The notes under the pieces: generated by a model
What the model was told of the DNA's origin: nothing
The model's database searches: none
What the model saw: the letters and a program-made list of their open reading frames with translations, nothing else
Position numbers and translations under genes: made by a program
Part shown: one piece after another, positions 23,555 through 32,455 of the stretch
Layout of the letters: every line of letters begins with the position of its first letter
How positions within the stretch are numbered: the stretch's first letter is position 1
NCBI GenBank assembly: GCA_947302435.1
Contig: CAMYVQ010000013.1
Span: 1 to 63,577, forward strand
DNA: 63,577 nt
Direction: 5' to 3'
From: an uncultured Prevotella sp.
GTDB lineage: Bacteria; Bacteroidota; Bacteroidia; Bacteroidales; Bacteroidaceae

Positions 23555-24736
23555 ATGAAATCGATTTTTCGTAGCATCTTTCACATTGACCATATTATCA
23601 TTTCGGCTCTGACGATTTGTGTCATTGGACTATTGGTTTTGGTCACTGTCAATCTGGAATTTCTAAACCCCGTGGTGCGTGCCATGGAGGGTTTTTCCAT
23701 GACCGATATCTATTACCGTATACAACATTCGGGAAATCCATCTGTAAACCAGCAGATTACACTGGTTGATATGACTGAGCTGTCTGCTCGCGACCGAGAC
23801 AAGATTGCCAAAGTGGTGCAGGAGATCAGCGAACTGAATCCTACCGTTTTAGGTGTTGACATCATTTTTGAAAACTTAAAAGAAAATGAAGAAAGCGATG
23901 AAATGCTGGTAGATGCTTTTTTCAATGCTCCTGAAAACACAGTGCTTACTTATAAGTTGACAGAGCCGGATGTTAAAAGCAAGACATTTACGAGTGCCGT
24001 GCATTCCTTTTTTGTGGAATACACACATCAGTCAGAAGGAACTTGTAATGTTGTCAATAGTCCCTATCGTAGCATGTCCACCTATCCTACCTACTTCATG
24101 CAGAACGGTGACACGCTCTTTTCGTTTCCAGTGGTGATGGCCCGTAAGCTGGGGGTAAGTATTCCGCAGAAGAAAGATTTCATCATCAATTATAAAGGCA
24201 CCGTATTCCCTGTTGTCAAATGGAACGAAATAGGGCAGCACAAAGATCTCATAGAAAATAGGATAGTGCTTTTAGGAGCTATGAATGAAGAATCAGACAA
24301 ACACCAGACTCCTCTCGGTCAAATGGCAGGGATGGAGATTCTTGCCTACGCACTACTCTCGATAATTGAGGGCGACCATGTTTTTGAGGCTCCCTTCATT
24401 GTCTATCTACTATGGGCCTTGTTGGCGGGATGGATGGCGAACGTTATCGACCTAACGATAACGAAACGATTAGAGGCACGTAAGTCTACTCTCATTCTCT
24501 TCATACTCAAGAGTGGCCTTTATTCGCGTTTTGTGTCTTTTTTCATTCTGGCTTTGTTCACCTATGTTTCATTCTGGCTATTTACTCATTATGACTACGA
24601 TTTAAGTTCCGTGTTGGCTCTTGCTACAGCTGTGCTGATTGGTGAGGGACGACTTCTATATACGGCTTTTCTTTCGGTACTCAAGCGCAAAGGCTTCAAG
24701 ATATGGGAGAAATCAATTTATGCAAAAACCTTATAA
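23555..24736 (+). CDS. CHASE2-domain membrane sensor
   Basis: The 393-residue protein has an N-terminal membrane helix (about 14-35), a periplasmic CHASE2 sensor domain (about 40-265: DIYYRIQ, ITLVDMTELSARDR, VLGVDIIFE, INYKGTVFPVV, RIVLLGAMNEESDKHQTPL, MAGMEILAYALLSI) and three C-terminal helices (about 280-300, 325-345, 352-372). CHASE2 is normally fused to a cyclase, kinase or GGDEF output on the cytoplasmic side; here only about 20 residues follow the last helix, so there is no built-in output. It is the first gene of a three-gene unit with a FecR-like protein and a CHAT protease, which probably act as its partners in the envelope. Confidence 0.88.
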   Translation: MKSIFRSIFHIDHIIISALTICVIGLLVLVTVNLEFLNPVVRAMEGFSMTDIYYRIQHSGNPSVNQQITLVDMTELSARDRDKIAKVVQEISELNPTVLGVDIIFENLKENEESDEMLVDAFFNAPENTVLTYKLTEPDVKSKTFTSAVHSFFVEYTHQSEGTCNVVNSPYRSMSTYPTYFMQNGDTLFSFPVVMARKLGVSIPQKKDFIINYKGTVFPVVKWNEIGQHKDLIENRIVLLGAMNEESDKHQTPLGQMAGMEILAYALLSIIEGDHVFEAPFIVYLLWALLAGWMANVIDLTITKRLEARKSTLILFILKSGLYSRFVSFFILALFTYVSFWLFTHYDYDLSSVLALATAVLIGEGRLLYTAFLSVLKRKGFKIWEKSIYAKTL

Positions 24737-24748
24737 AATTATACGATT

Positions 24749-25249
24749 ATGAAATATTATCTTGTAATTACGCTTCTTTTTTTTATTTCAATTACATGCA
24801 ATGCCCAACAATATGTTGTCTGCAAAGTGAAAGGTGAAGTCTGTCAGGTGGTGAAAAGTAAGAAGATTCTTTTAAAAAAGGGAATGAAGCTTACTCCAAA
24901 GGATGTGCTTAATCTGGCAGATAAGAGTGAGATCAAACTTTTGAATGAACAGGCACGGGAAATGATTACCCTGAAGAATCAGTGTGCCGGTAGTGTTTCG
25001 AGTCTGATTGCCTCACAGAAAGACTCACGCATGACTGTGACAGCCGATTACTTTGCCTATATTATGAAGAACATTAGTGGGCAGGGACAAGAAAATGGTA
25101 TTTTGGCTGGACGCACCACTTCGGTATTTAGGGACGATTCCGACTCTCTCTTTGTTAAGAAGGATAGCGTGGCCTGTGATACGACTTGTTCCCGTAACTC
25201 AAGCAAGGATTGTCGTAAGGATTGTCATCATACAGAAGGGGCAAAATGA
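24749..25249 (+). CDS. Secreted FecR-like domain protein
   Basis: The 166-residue protein has a signal peptide (MKYYLVITLLFFISITCNAQ) and then YVVCKVKGEVCQVV, a lysine-rich stretch, LLKKGMKLTPKDVLNLADKS and EIKLLNEQAREMITL, a pattern like the FecR domain (short strands with 'G..L...D.l...e..ki.L.d..g'). A variable Asp/Ser/Cys-rich tail (residues 130-166, four or more Cys) follows. It starts 12 bp after the CHASE2 gene and overlaps the CHAT gene by ATGA. There is no membrane anti-sigma part, so it is not a classical FecR regulator; a periplasmic adaptor is the likely role, by inference. Confidence 0.6.
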   Translation: MKYYLVITLLFFISITCNAQQYVVCKVKGEVCQVVKSKKILLKKGMKLTPKDVLNLADKSEIKLLNEQAREMITLKNQCAGSVSSLIASQKDSRMTVTADYFAYIMKNISGQGQENGILAGRTTSVFRDDSDSLFVKKDSVACDTTCSRNSSKDCRKDCHHTEGAK

Positions 25250-28200
25250 ATTTCTTCAGCTTTTTCTTACGCATAGCCATCACCTTTTATTTGATGATGG
25301 CTATTCCATTTTCAGTACAGGCTCAGAACAAAGAACTTGACAAGCTATATGGTGAGGCAGAAAAGGCGATGAAAAAGCGACAATGGGGTATTGCAGACAG
25401 CCTTTATCTGCGATATGTGGAGCTTTTCAGGAGTCAGGGGATTAAGAAAAATTACAAATACACAGAGGTTCTCACCTGTTTGGTGCGCCGTTATGCTAAC
25501 ATGGGTAAGAACGACGAAGCTATCGCATTACAGAAAGAGGTTATTGAAGTGCGTAAGACGGCCCCCGATTGTACCGATTTGCAATGGGCATCATCCATGT
25601 GTGACATGGCTACCTTATATGCAAATAAGGCAAACTACCAACAGGCTATCGATATCGGGGAAAAAGCGATTGCCGAACTGAAAAAGATCTTGGGGGAAAA
25701 GCATCATTTCTGCTGTATCGCATTGGCTAATTTGGCAAAATGTTATGCCAACCGTGCCCAGAAAGACGACCTCCAGAAAGCAGTCGAATTATCCGAGAAA
25801 GCTTTGGATAATATGAAGACAGGTACCCCGGAGTATGCAAAAACCTTGAATGCTCTGGTTCTATATTACTCCAAAATAGGTAATCGTGTCGCTGCTGGTA
25901 AAATAATCAAAAAAGCTCGAAAGGAGGTACAGAAACGATTGGAGGAAGAGGGTGTAGAGTATGCCACCGAAATGGGTAATCAGGCCATCGGTCTTGCTAA
26001 TACAGGCAATTATGACGATGCCATTAGCTACGCCAATGCCGCAAGGGAGAAATTTATCTCTTCAGAGGCGACGAATACGATGACATACGCCAAATTACTG
26101 AGCAATCTGGCAACATTTTACAATCATAAGCAAGACTATCAGAAGGCTGTTGAGTTGTTGCAAGAAGCATTACCCGTCTATGAGCAAAATGTGGGTAAGG
26201 AGAATTCGGATTATGTGAGGTGTATGAGCGACTTGTCTGCTGTCTATAAAGCACTGGGCAACATGGAGAAAGCCGATGAGATAGCCCATACTTCCGACGA
26301 GCTGAGCCACTCGCTGAGTGATCAGGACAACCAAAAATTAGCATTCTCCTATTCAAAGCAGGCATCCGTCTTTGCCTCGAACGGCAACTATCAGCGTGCC
26401 ATAGAGTATGAGCAGCGTGCCATTGATATTTATAAGACCCAGGGAGACAGCCTCAATATGGCTTTTGCTGTCAGTAAACAATCCAGTTATATTTATGCCC
26501 AGGGGGATCGCTCAAAGGGCATTGAAAAAGCCGAAGAGGCTTTGAGAATCTACAGGAATCGTAATGATGTCTCACCCCATTATGCTCAGGTTCTGAACAG
26601 TGCGGCCATTCTCTACTATTACAATCGTGACTTCGTACAGGCTGCTAACTATGGTAGACAGGCGATGGACATATATAAGCAGATTGGCGACACTGTAAAC
26701 ACCATCTATGCCCGCATCATGGAAAACAATGCTGTCTTTGCCTATGATGGGGGCAATACCAGTCTTTCTGGAAAAATTCTTGAAAGAGCCCTTGATTTGC
26801 ATAATCAACTATTGGGCGATAGTCATCCTGATAATGTTCCCCTTCTTTACAATCTTGCCATATTCCAGAGTCAGGCGGAACATAAAGAGGAGGCACACAA
26901 AGCCTATCGGAAAGCTTTTGCCCTCCAAGCCAATACTGTAAGGTCCAACTTCCTGTACCTCACTTCGCAAGAACGTGAAAACTACTGGAAACTTAAAAAC
27001 TACGTGTTTAAGCTTGCCCCCATGCTGGCCTATTTGGATAGAGATATGGGACGCATGAACACAGAAGCTTATAACTCATTGCTTTTCACTAAGGGTATTC
27101 TTCTCAATTCGGACATCGACTTCCGCAACCTGCTCCAAAATTCAGGCGACCAGACCCTATTGGATCAGTATGAGCAACTGGAATATCTTCGTCAAGAGGA
27201 GGAAGAACTTTTCAAACAGCCTACGACGTCACAGACACTGTCAAACGCCAAAAAGTTGGCCGAAGATATTTATCATTTGGAAAGGGCACTGGTTAAAGGA
27301 TGCAAAGAATACGGCCAGTTTACGGATGCTCTCAACATCAATACGGAACAAATTTCCAAAGCCCTGGCTCAGGATGAAGCAGCCATTGAGTTCACCGACT
27401 TCTACGTAGAAGGTGTTGGAACAGTCTATATTGCCCTTGTGTTGCGCTCTGGGGATGCGCACCCCTCACTGGTCAGACTCTTTGATGAGACCGATTTGAA
27501 GGAACTGAAGTATATGGGTGGAAATTGCGATTTTTTCCATGCCATGAAACAACTTGAGGGTATCAATGAAATATATAACGACCCTCGTTTGGGCAAAATG
27601 CTTTGGGGGCAGATTCTGTCTCAATTGACTGGTGTGAAAACCATTTATTTTTCGCCTACATCGCTCTTCTATCAGTTGGGTATAGAATACCTTTTTGTGA
27701 ACGAAAATCAGCGCATTGGCGACCTTTATCACACCTATCGTCTGTCATCCACCAAGTTCCTCGTCAATCACTCTCATAGTCGAAAGGTCAAACAGGCCGT
27801 CGTTTATGGTGGCTTGGATTACGAAATGAGTCTGGAGGAACTGCAACAGCAACATAATTCCATAGCCACAGGAACCGAATACCTACTTGCCCTCGGCGAC
27901 AATTCAACTGACGTGGAGGATGCCGGGCAGGTACGAGCCTTAGACTCTTTGTCTCTCCGAGGTTCAGTCAACTATCTTCCTGGAACCCGTCAAGAGGTTG
28001 ACAACATTGTTGAACAATTTATGCAGAATGGGGTTAAGACGATGATATACATGATGCAGGAGGGAACTGAAGAGACATTCAAATCGCTCTCTGGAAAAGA
28101 GCAAGACATCATTCATATTGCCACACATGGTTTCTCGTTTTCGGAAGAGGAAATAAAGAAAAAAGGAGAACAGCTGGTGTTTCTTGGTGTACAGGAAGGA

Positions 28201-28632
28201 GGTCAAGTCAACGCCCTTGACTATTCTGGACTTCTTTTTTCGGGAGCCAACTATGTGCTGAAAGGAAATAAGCTGCCCGATGGAATAGAGAACGGCATCC
28301 TTACTGCGCGTGAGATTGCTACAATGAATCTGGGGCATGTGGGATTGGTGGTGCTTTCGGCCTGTCAGACAGGATTGGGAGAAATCAAAGAGGATGGTGT
28401 GTTCGGTATTCAACGAGGATTCAAAAAAGCTGGAGCCAAATCTCTTCTGATGAGTCTCTGGAAAGTTAGTGATCAGGCCACCAATCTCATGATGACAAGC
28501 TTCTACGAACACTTAATGGAGGGTGCCTCGCGCCATCAAGCCTTCGCAATGGCACAACAGGATGTCAGGGACAGTGATTTCAATGACCCCTATTTTTGGG
28601 CTTCGTTCATTCTTTTAGATGGACTTGAATAG
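25246..28632 (+). CDS. Secreted TPR-CHAT protease
   Basis: The start at 25246 overlaps the preceding stop (ATGA) and gives a signal peptide (MNFFSFFLRIAITFYLMMAI, cleaved after VQA), so the 1128-residue protein is exported. Residues about 30-600 are tetratricopeptide repeats (for example AIALQKEVIEVR, AIDIGEKAIAEL, AIEYEQRAIDIY). The last 330 residues are a CHAT caspase-like domain with catalytic His961 in IHIATHGFSF and Cys1040 in VVLSACQTGLGEI, ending DPYFWASFILLDGLE. CHAT proteases cleave specific partner proteins after activation through their TPRs. The target is unknown; the co-encoded CHASE2, FecR-like and OmpA proteins are candidates for sensing or substrate. Confidence 0.92.
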   Translation: MNFFSFFLRIAITFYLMMAIPFSVQAQNKELDKLYGEAEKAMKKRQWGIADSLYLRYVELFRSQGIKKNYKYTEVLTCLVRRYANMGKNDEAIALQKEVIEVRKTAPDCTDLQWASSMCDMATLYANKANYQQAIDIGEKAIAELKKILGEKHHFCCIALANLAKCYANRAQKDDLQKAVELSEKALDNMKTGTPEYAKTLNALVLYYSKIGNRVAAGKIIKKARKEVQKRLEEEGVEYATEMGNQAIGLANTGNYDDAISYANAAREKFISSEATNTMTYAKLLSNLATFYNHKQDYQKAVELLQEALPVYEQNVGKENSDYVRCMSDLSAVYKALGNMEKADEIAHTSDELSHSLSDQDNQKLAFSYSKQASVFASNGNYQRAIEYEQRAIDIYKTQGDSLNMAFAVSKQSSYIYAQGDRSKGIEKAEEALRIYRNRNDVSPHYAQVLNSAAILYYYNRDFVQAANYGRQAMDIYKQIGDTVNTIYARIMENNAVFAYDGGNTSLSGKILERALDLHNQLLGDSHPDNVPLLYNLAIFQSQAEHKEEAHKAYRKAFALQANTVRSNFLYLTSQERENYWKLKNYVFKLAPMLAYLDRDMGRMNTEAYNSLLFTKGILLNSDIDFRNLLQNSGDQTLLDQYEQLEYLRQEEEELFKQPTTSQTLSNAKKLAEDIYHLERALVKGCKEYGQFTDALNINTEQISKALAQDEAAIEFTDFYVEGVGTVYIALVLRSGDAHPSLVRLFDETDLKELKYMGGNCDFFHAMKQLEGINEIYNDPRLGKMLWGQILSQLTGVKTIYFSPTSLFYQLGIEYLFVNENQRIGDLYHTYRLSSTKFLVNHSHSRKVKQAVVYGGLDYEMSLEELQQQHNSIATGTEYLLALGDNSTDVEDAGQVRALDSLSLRGSVNYLPGTRQEVDNIVEQFMQNGVKTMIYMMQEGTEETFKSLSGKEQDIIHIATHGFSFSEEEIKKKGEQLVFLGVQEGGQVNALDYSGLLFSGANYVLKGNKLPDGIENGILTAREIATMNLGHVGLVVLSACQTGLGEIKEDGVFGIQRGFKKAGAKSLLMSLWKVSDQATNLMMTSFYEHLMEGASRHQAFAMAQQDVRDSDFNDPYFWASFILLDGLE

Positions 28633-28711
28633 TGAAAAGACATGATTTTGAAGTGCAAAAGTGGATTTTTGCATATTTTCTTGATATATTATAAACTTTT
28701 TTAATAGAATA

Positions 28712-28743
28712 TTGTTGCCGTTTTTATTTTTTTATTATCTTTG
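28712..28743 (+). promoter_or_regulatory. Promoter of the tandem OmpA genes
   Basis: TTG at 28712-28714 (or 28715-28717) and TATCTTTG at 28736-28743, 18-21 bp apart, lie 45 bp before the first OmpA-family start. The two OmpA genes are therefore separately transcribed from the CHASE2 unit, although read-through is possible as no terminator is evident. Confidence 0.65.
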
Positions 28744-28788
28744 CATTCAGCAAATTATGTATCTGATTAACAAATCACTAATAGCAAA

Positions 28789-29946
28789 ATGAAAACAAAG
28801 AGAATTTTATTAGCCGCTGCGCTGATGGCGTTAGTGGTTGGTGTCGCCAAAGCACAGGACGACACACGTGATGCACTGAAATCATACTCATTTGTAGAAG
28901 CACAAGGAGGTCTTCAACTGACATCTACCAATGCGAAGATGGACAAACTGATGACTCCAACCGCAGCTCTTTCTTTCGGTCATTTCTTCTCGCCTGTAAT
29001 TGGTGTCCGCCTCCATGTGAATGGATGGCAGGCTAAAAGTGGTTTCAGTAGCGTAGACCAATATTATAAGTGGAATTATATCACTCCCAATATCGACATG
29101 TTGCTGAACCTGACGAATGCCTTCAGTAGTGACAATTCAGGAAGTCATTTCCTGAACGTCATGGTGCTGGCTGGTCTGGGTCTGCAATATGGTTGGGACA
29201 ATGATGAAGTGAAGAAACTGGATCCGGTAGTGGCACAGGCCACGAAACCTTGGTCGGATAGCAGGCTGAGCCAAAACCTGCGTGCCGGCATTCGTTTGGA
29301 GACCGATGTCACCAAACGTTTGGGCTTTTCACTGGAGGTTAATGCCAACTCTATTAGTGACCGCATGAACTCCAAGATTAGTTTTTCTGATGACTGGCAG
29401 TTCACGGCAATGTTGGGTATTAGCTATCGCTTCTCTAAGAGCTATGAAAAGCCCAGCCCGATCTCTCTGTCGCTTTTGCAGGATGTTATCGACGATCAGG
29501 CCGCCAATACGGCCACTACACAGCTTGTGGTAGCAGAGAAAAAAGAGAAGAAGATGGTGAAGAAGGAAATTTCCAAGGAGGAAACCCTCAATCTGCACAA
29601 GGAAGCTTTCTATGGTCTTGCTGTCACGAATAACAGTGATAATAAGTTGTTTGAGGAAGTGTCAAAATTCTTGAAGGAGCATAAAAACGCGAAGATAACG
29701 ATCGTAGGCTATGCTGATAAAGGTACGGGCAATCCCAAAATCAACAAGAAATATGCCACTGAGCGCGCCGAGAATTTCAAGGCGAAGTTGGTGAAGGACT
29801 TCGGTTGTGACGCATCGGCTATTAACACAGATTCGAAGGGTGATACCGTTCAACCTTTCCCTGATGATAACGATAAAAACCGATGTGTTTTGATCGACGG
29901 ACAAGGCATACGTATCTACACTGAGACAATCGAAGTGGAGGAATAA
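28789..29946 (+). CDS. OmpA-family outer-membrane protein (first of a pair)
   Basis: The 385-residue protein has a signal peptide (cleaved after AKAQ), an eight-strand-like barrel (about 30-220: FVEAQGGLQLTSTNAKMDKL, ALSFGHFFSPVIG, WQFTAMLGISYRF), a Lys-rich linker and a C-terminal OmpA peptidoglycan-binding domain (about 280-385: ITIVGYADKGTGNPKINKKY, ATERAENFKAKL) containing the Asp and Arg that hold diaminopimelate. It anchors outer membrane to cell wall. It is about 60% alike by eye to the next gene and follows the CHAT gene by 156 bp. Confidence 0.88.
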   Translation: MKTKRILLAAALMALVVGVAKAQDDTRDALKSYSFVEAQGGLQLTSTNAKMDKLMTPTAALSFGHFFSPVIGVRLHVNGWQAKSGFSSVDQYYKWNYITPNIDMLLNLTNAFSSDNSGSHFLNVMVLAGLGLQYGWDNDEVKKLDPVVAQATKPWSDSRLSQNLRAGIRLETDVTKRLGFSLEVNANSISDRMNSKISFSDDWQFTAMLGISYRFSKSYEKPSPISLSLLQDVIDDQAANTATTQLVVAEKKEKKMVKKEISKEETLNLHKEAFYGLAVTNNSDNKLFEEVSKFLKEHKNAKITIVGYADKGTGNPKINKKYATERAENFKAKLVKDFGCDASAINTDSKGDTVQPFPDDNDKNRCVLIDGQGIRIYTETIEVEE

Positions 29947-29969
29947 GTAAATACATAATTGATAGTAAA

Positions 29970-31181
29970 ATGAAAAGCAAAAAAATTGTATTGTCTGCTG
30001 TATTAATGGCACTGGTGATTGGTACTGCTCAGGCACAGAAGGACAATGCACGCGCGCTTTTGTCTTATTCATTTATTGAAGCTCAGGGCGGTATTCAACT
30101 GACATCGACCAACGCAAAGATGGACAAGTTGTGGACTCCTACGGCAGCCTTCTCCTTCGGTCACTATTTCAGTCCTGTGGTGGGTACACGCCTGCATGTG
30201 AATGCATGGGAGGCAAAGAGCGGATTTAGTGCGATGGACAAGTACTACAAGTGGAAGTACGTGACTCCCGATCTGGACCTGATGCTCAACCTCACCAACC
30301 TGTTCAGCCGTAGCAAGACGGGTAGCCATCCCCTGAATGTCATTCTGTTGGGTGGTGTCGGTCTCAACTATGCATGGGACAATGACGAGCTGAAGAATCT
30401 GGGCGTGGAGTCGAGCATGATTCCTTTGGCATGGGACAAAAACCGTCTGAGCCATAACTTGCGTGCCGGTCTGCGCGTGGAGACCAACGTGACGAAGCCA
30501 GTAGGCCTGTCGCTCGAAGTGAACGCCAACTCGCTCTCTGACCGTTTCAACTCAAAGACCAACGATGCCGATGACTGGCAGTTCACAGCTATGCTGGGTC
30601 TTTCAGTGCGTTTCGGTCACAAGTACAAGCCCCTCCGCCACTTGGTGAAGAAGCCCGTGGAGATTGTTGATACTGTTGAGGTGGAAGTGCCTACCACTAT
30701 GATGGTGTTGGAGAAGCGCCCCAAGGAGGAGATCAAGGAGAAGAAGATCGAGAAAGCCATCTTCTTCAAGATTCGTGAGAGCGAAGCCGATGCTGCCAAG
30801 GGCATCAATGCCGCCATTAAGGAAGTGGCTGATTTGATGAAGAATATGGAGAACACCTCGTTCACCATCACGGGCTATGCCGACAAGGGAACGGGCTCTG
30901 CCGCCGTCAACAAGAAGTATGCCCGTCAGCGTGCTGAGAGCGTTCGCGACATACTGGTCAAGGAACACGGACTGGATGCCACCCGTCTGACAGTCGACTC
31001 GAAGGGCGATGCCGTTCAGCCGTTCCCCGAGAACGACAAGAACCGCTGCGTGATTGTGACCGGTGTGGGTACTGTCAAGGAGATTACCTACGAGGAAGTC
31101 GAGGTAGAGAAGCCGACTACGATGAAGGTGAAGAAACAGCAGACCCGTACTGTTGAGGTTGATGAGTGGGTCGAGGATTAA
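29970..31181 (+). CDS. OmpA-family outer-membrane protein (second of a pair)
   Basis: This 403-residue paralogue has the same plan: signal peptide, barrel (FIEAQGGIQLTSTNAKMDKL to WQFTAMLGLSVRF), linker with PTTMMVLEKRPKEE and OmpA domain (SFTITGYADKGTGSAAVNKK, YARQRAESVRDIL). It has an additional charged tail, KEITYEEVEVEKPTTMKVKK and on, absent from the first copy. The gap between the two genes is 23 bp, so they are co-transcribed, and the pair probably arose by tandem duplication. Its last 4 bp overlap the convergent methyltransferase gene. Confidence 0.88.
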   Translation: MKSKKIVLSAVLMALVIGTAQAQKDNARALLSYSFIEAQGGIQLTSTNAKMDKLWTPTAAFSFGHYFSPVVGTRLHVNAWEAKSGFSAMDKYYKWKYVTPDLDLMLNLTNLFSRSKTGSHPLNVILLGGVGLNYAWDNDELKNLGVESSMIPLAWDKNRLSHNLRAGLRVETNVTKPVGLSLEVNANSLSDRFNSKTNDADDWQFTAMLGLSVRFGHKYKPLRHLVKKPVEIVDTVEVEVPTTMMVLEKRPKEEIKEKKIEKAIFFKIRESEADAAKGINAAIKEVADLMKNMENTSFTITGYADKGTGSAAVNKKYARQRAESVRDILVKEHGLDATRLTVDSKGDAVQPFPENDKNRCVIVTGVGTVKEITYEEVEVEKPTTMKVKKQQTRTVEVDEWVED

Positions 31182-32401
31182 ATCCGCTGACAGACCATCA
31201 ATACATGATCCCCATTGGCGAGGGTGGTAGCGAAGAGATAATGGCTGCCACCCTCGCTTATTTTCAGGCGTTTGCGCAGCTCGGACACGGAAAGGGGGAA
31301 GTTGCGCACGGTGATATTGGCCTGCCGGAGGGGCAGTATCTTTTCTTTCAGTTCTTTTTTGTTGAGGGCCGAAACAGCCTCTATCCGGAACTTGCGACCG
31401 GGGAAGTTGGCGATGGGTTTTTCGGAGAAAAAGAGATGGCTGTTTTGGGCTATCTGGGTGATGGAGAAACGAGCGGAAAGCTCTGCAAAACAGCCTGCCT
31501 TCATGATGGAGGCGTTCGGTTCGTAGAGGTAGGAGCTATGATAGGAGAGAGGAGAATTTTGGCTGGGGTATGTGTTTGGCTGGGGTGAGGAGGGGAGTGT
31601 GATTTCAAACAGGTCGTCGTCGTTGACGCAGACGAGGCGGAGGCCAAGGGAGGCAGCCTTTTTTGAAAGAACGACGAGGAGCTCCTTGCACTCATTGCCC
31701 GTGGAGACGATATGTACTTCGCGCACCCATGGCTCGCCCAAGTCGCTGACAGTCTTGCGCCAGTCGAGCATGGGAGAGAGTTTCAGCATGACGAAGTCGG
31801 CCCTTTCAAGAAGCTCGTCGCGGAGGGTGAGTACATCGGGCGTGCAGTCACTGATGCCATAGGTACGGGCGCCGTGGGCATCGCGGCGTGCCGGGTCGAG
31901 GAAGATGAGGGTGGCGTGGTCGATGTGGTGAAGATAGTCTGCGCCATTGGTGCAGACCACAGAGCAGGAAAGGCCAAGCAAGGGGAAGTTGTGGCGGGCT
32001 AAGTGGCAGAGTTCCTCTTGCTGTTCTACGTAGACGGCCTGGTCGAACAAGGGGGCGAGGAAGGAAAAGTCGATGCCGAAGCCGCCTGTGAGGTCGATGA
32101 GGGAGCGGTGGGTTGCGTGGGTTGTGTGGGTTGTGTGGGTTGCGACTAAGTCGCAACAAACGGAACGCTTGTAGAGGGCTGTCTGCTCGCTGGAGCACTG
32201 CTCCAAGGCAAGATGAGGGGGGAAGAGGATGCCCTCGGTGGCCGCCCATGAGGGCAGTTTGCGACGGGCTGTCTGCAGGCCGGCAATCTGCTGTAGGGCA
32301 ACGGGCATGTCGACTTCGGGGTCTCTTGAACCACGGAGCGCCAGCAGCCTGACATCGTCGTCGGCATGCTGGCGCACGTATTGAAGGGTAGCCTCGTTCA
32401 T
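31178..32401 (-). CDS. SAM-dependent methyltransferase with THUMP-like domain
   Basis: The 407-residue protein contains a class I methyltransferase core (about 100-260): LIDLTGGFGIDFSFLA is motif I, VYVEQQEELCHLARHNF follows, and IFLDPARRD resembles the catalytic DPAR motif of this Bacteroidota family. The C-terminal 150 residues match the THUMP-like partner domain (FRIEAVSALNKKELKEKIL). An RNA substrate is likely but unproven. At residues about 84-97 the coding sequence includes a four-unit 9-bp tandem repeat (HTTHTTHATH) and a 19-bp palindrome (CCDLVAT), both apparently inserted in a linker. Its end overlaps the OmpA gene by 4 bp. Confidence 0.85.
   Translation of the reverse strand: MNEATLQYVRQHADDDVRLLALRGSRDPEVDMPVALQQIAGLQTARRKLPSWAATEGILFPPHLALEQCSSEQTALYKRSVCCDLVATHTTHTTHATHRSLIDLTGGFGIDFSFLAPLFDQAVYVEQQEELCHLARHNFPLLGLSCSVVCTNGADYLHHIDHATLIFLDPARRDAHGARTYGISDCTPDVLTLRDELLERADFVMLKLSPMLDWRKTVSDLGEPWVREVHIVSTGNECKELLVVLSKKAASLGLRLVCVNDDDLFEITLPSSPQPNTYPSQNSPLSYHSSYLYEPNASIMKAGCFAELSARFSITQIAQNSHLFFSEKPIANFPGRKFRIEAVSALNKKELKEKILPLRQANITVRNFPLSVSELRKRLKISEGGSHYLFATTLANGDHVLMVCQRI
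32109..32144. repeat. 9-bp tandem repeat (4 units) in the methyltransferase gene
   Basis: TGGGTTGCG, TGGGTTGTG, TGGGTTGTG, TGGGTTGCG follow each other without gap. Being a multiple of three it keeps the frame and encodes a Thr-His repeat. Confidence 0.95.
32139..32157. repeat. 19-bp palindrome in the methyltransferase gene
   Basis: GTTGCGACTAAGTCGCAAC is a perfect 9-bp inverted repeat around one base. The same palindrome with a different central base is at 60959-60977 in btuB, read in another frame. Confidence 0.9.
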
Positions 32402-32455
32402 GGAAGTTATGGCGGTTCTTAGGTCATGAGGTCATGGGGTTTGAGGTTGCCTCAA

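Noticed and set aside
23555..24736. CHASE2 gene as part of a cyclase or histidine kinase
   Set aside because: The protein ends about 20 residues after its last membrane helix and the next gene has its own signal peptide; no frameshifted output domain is present.
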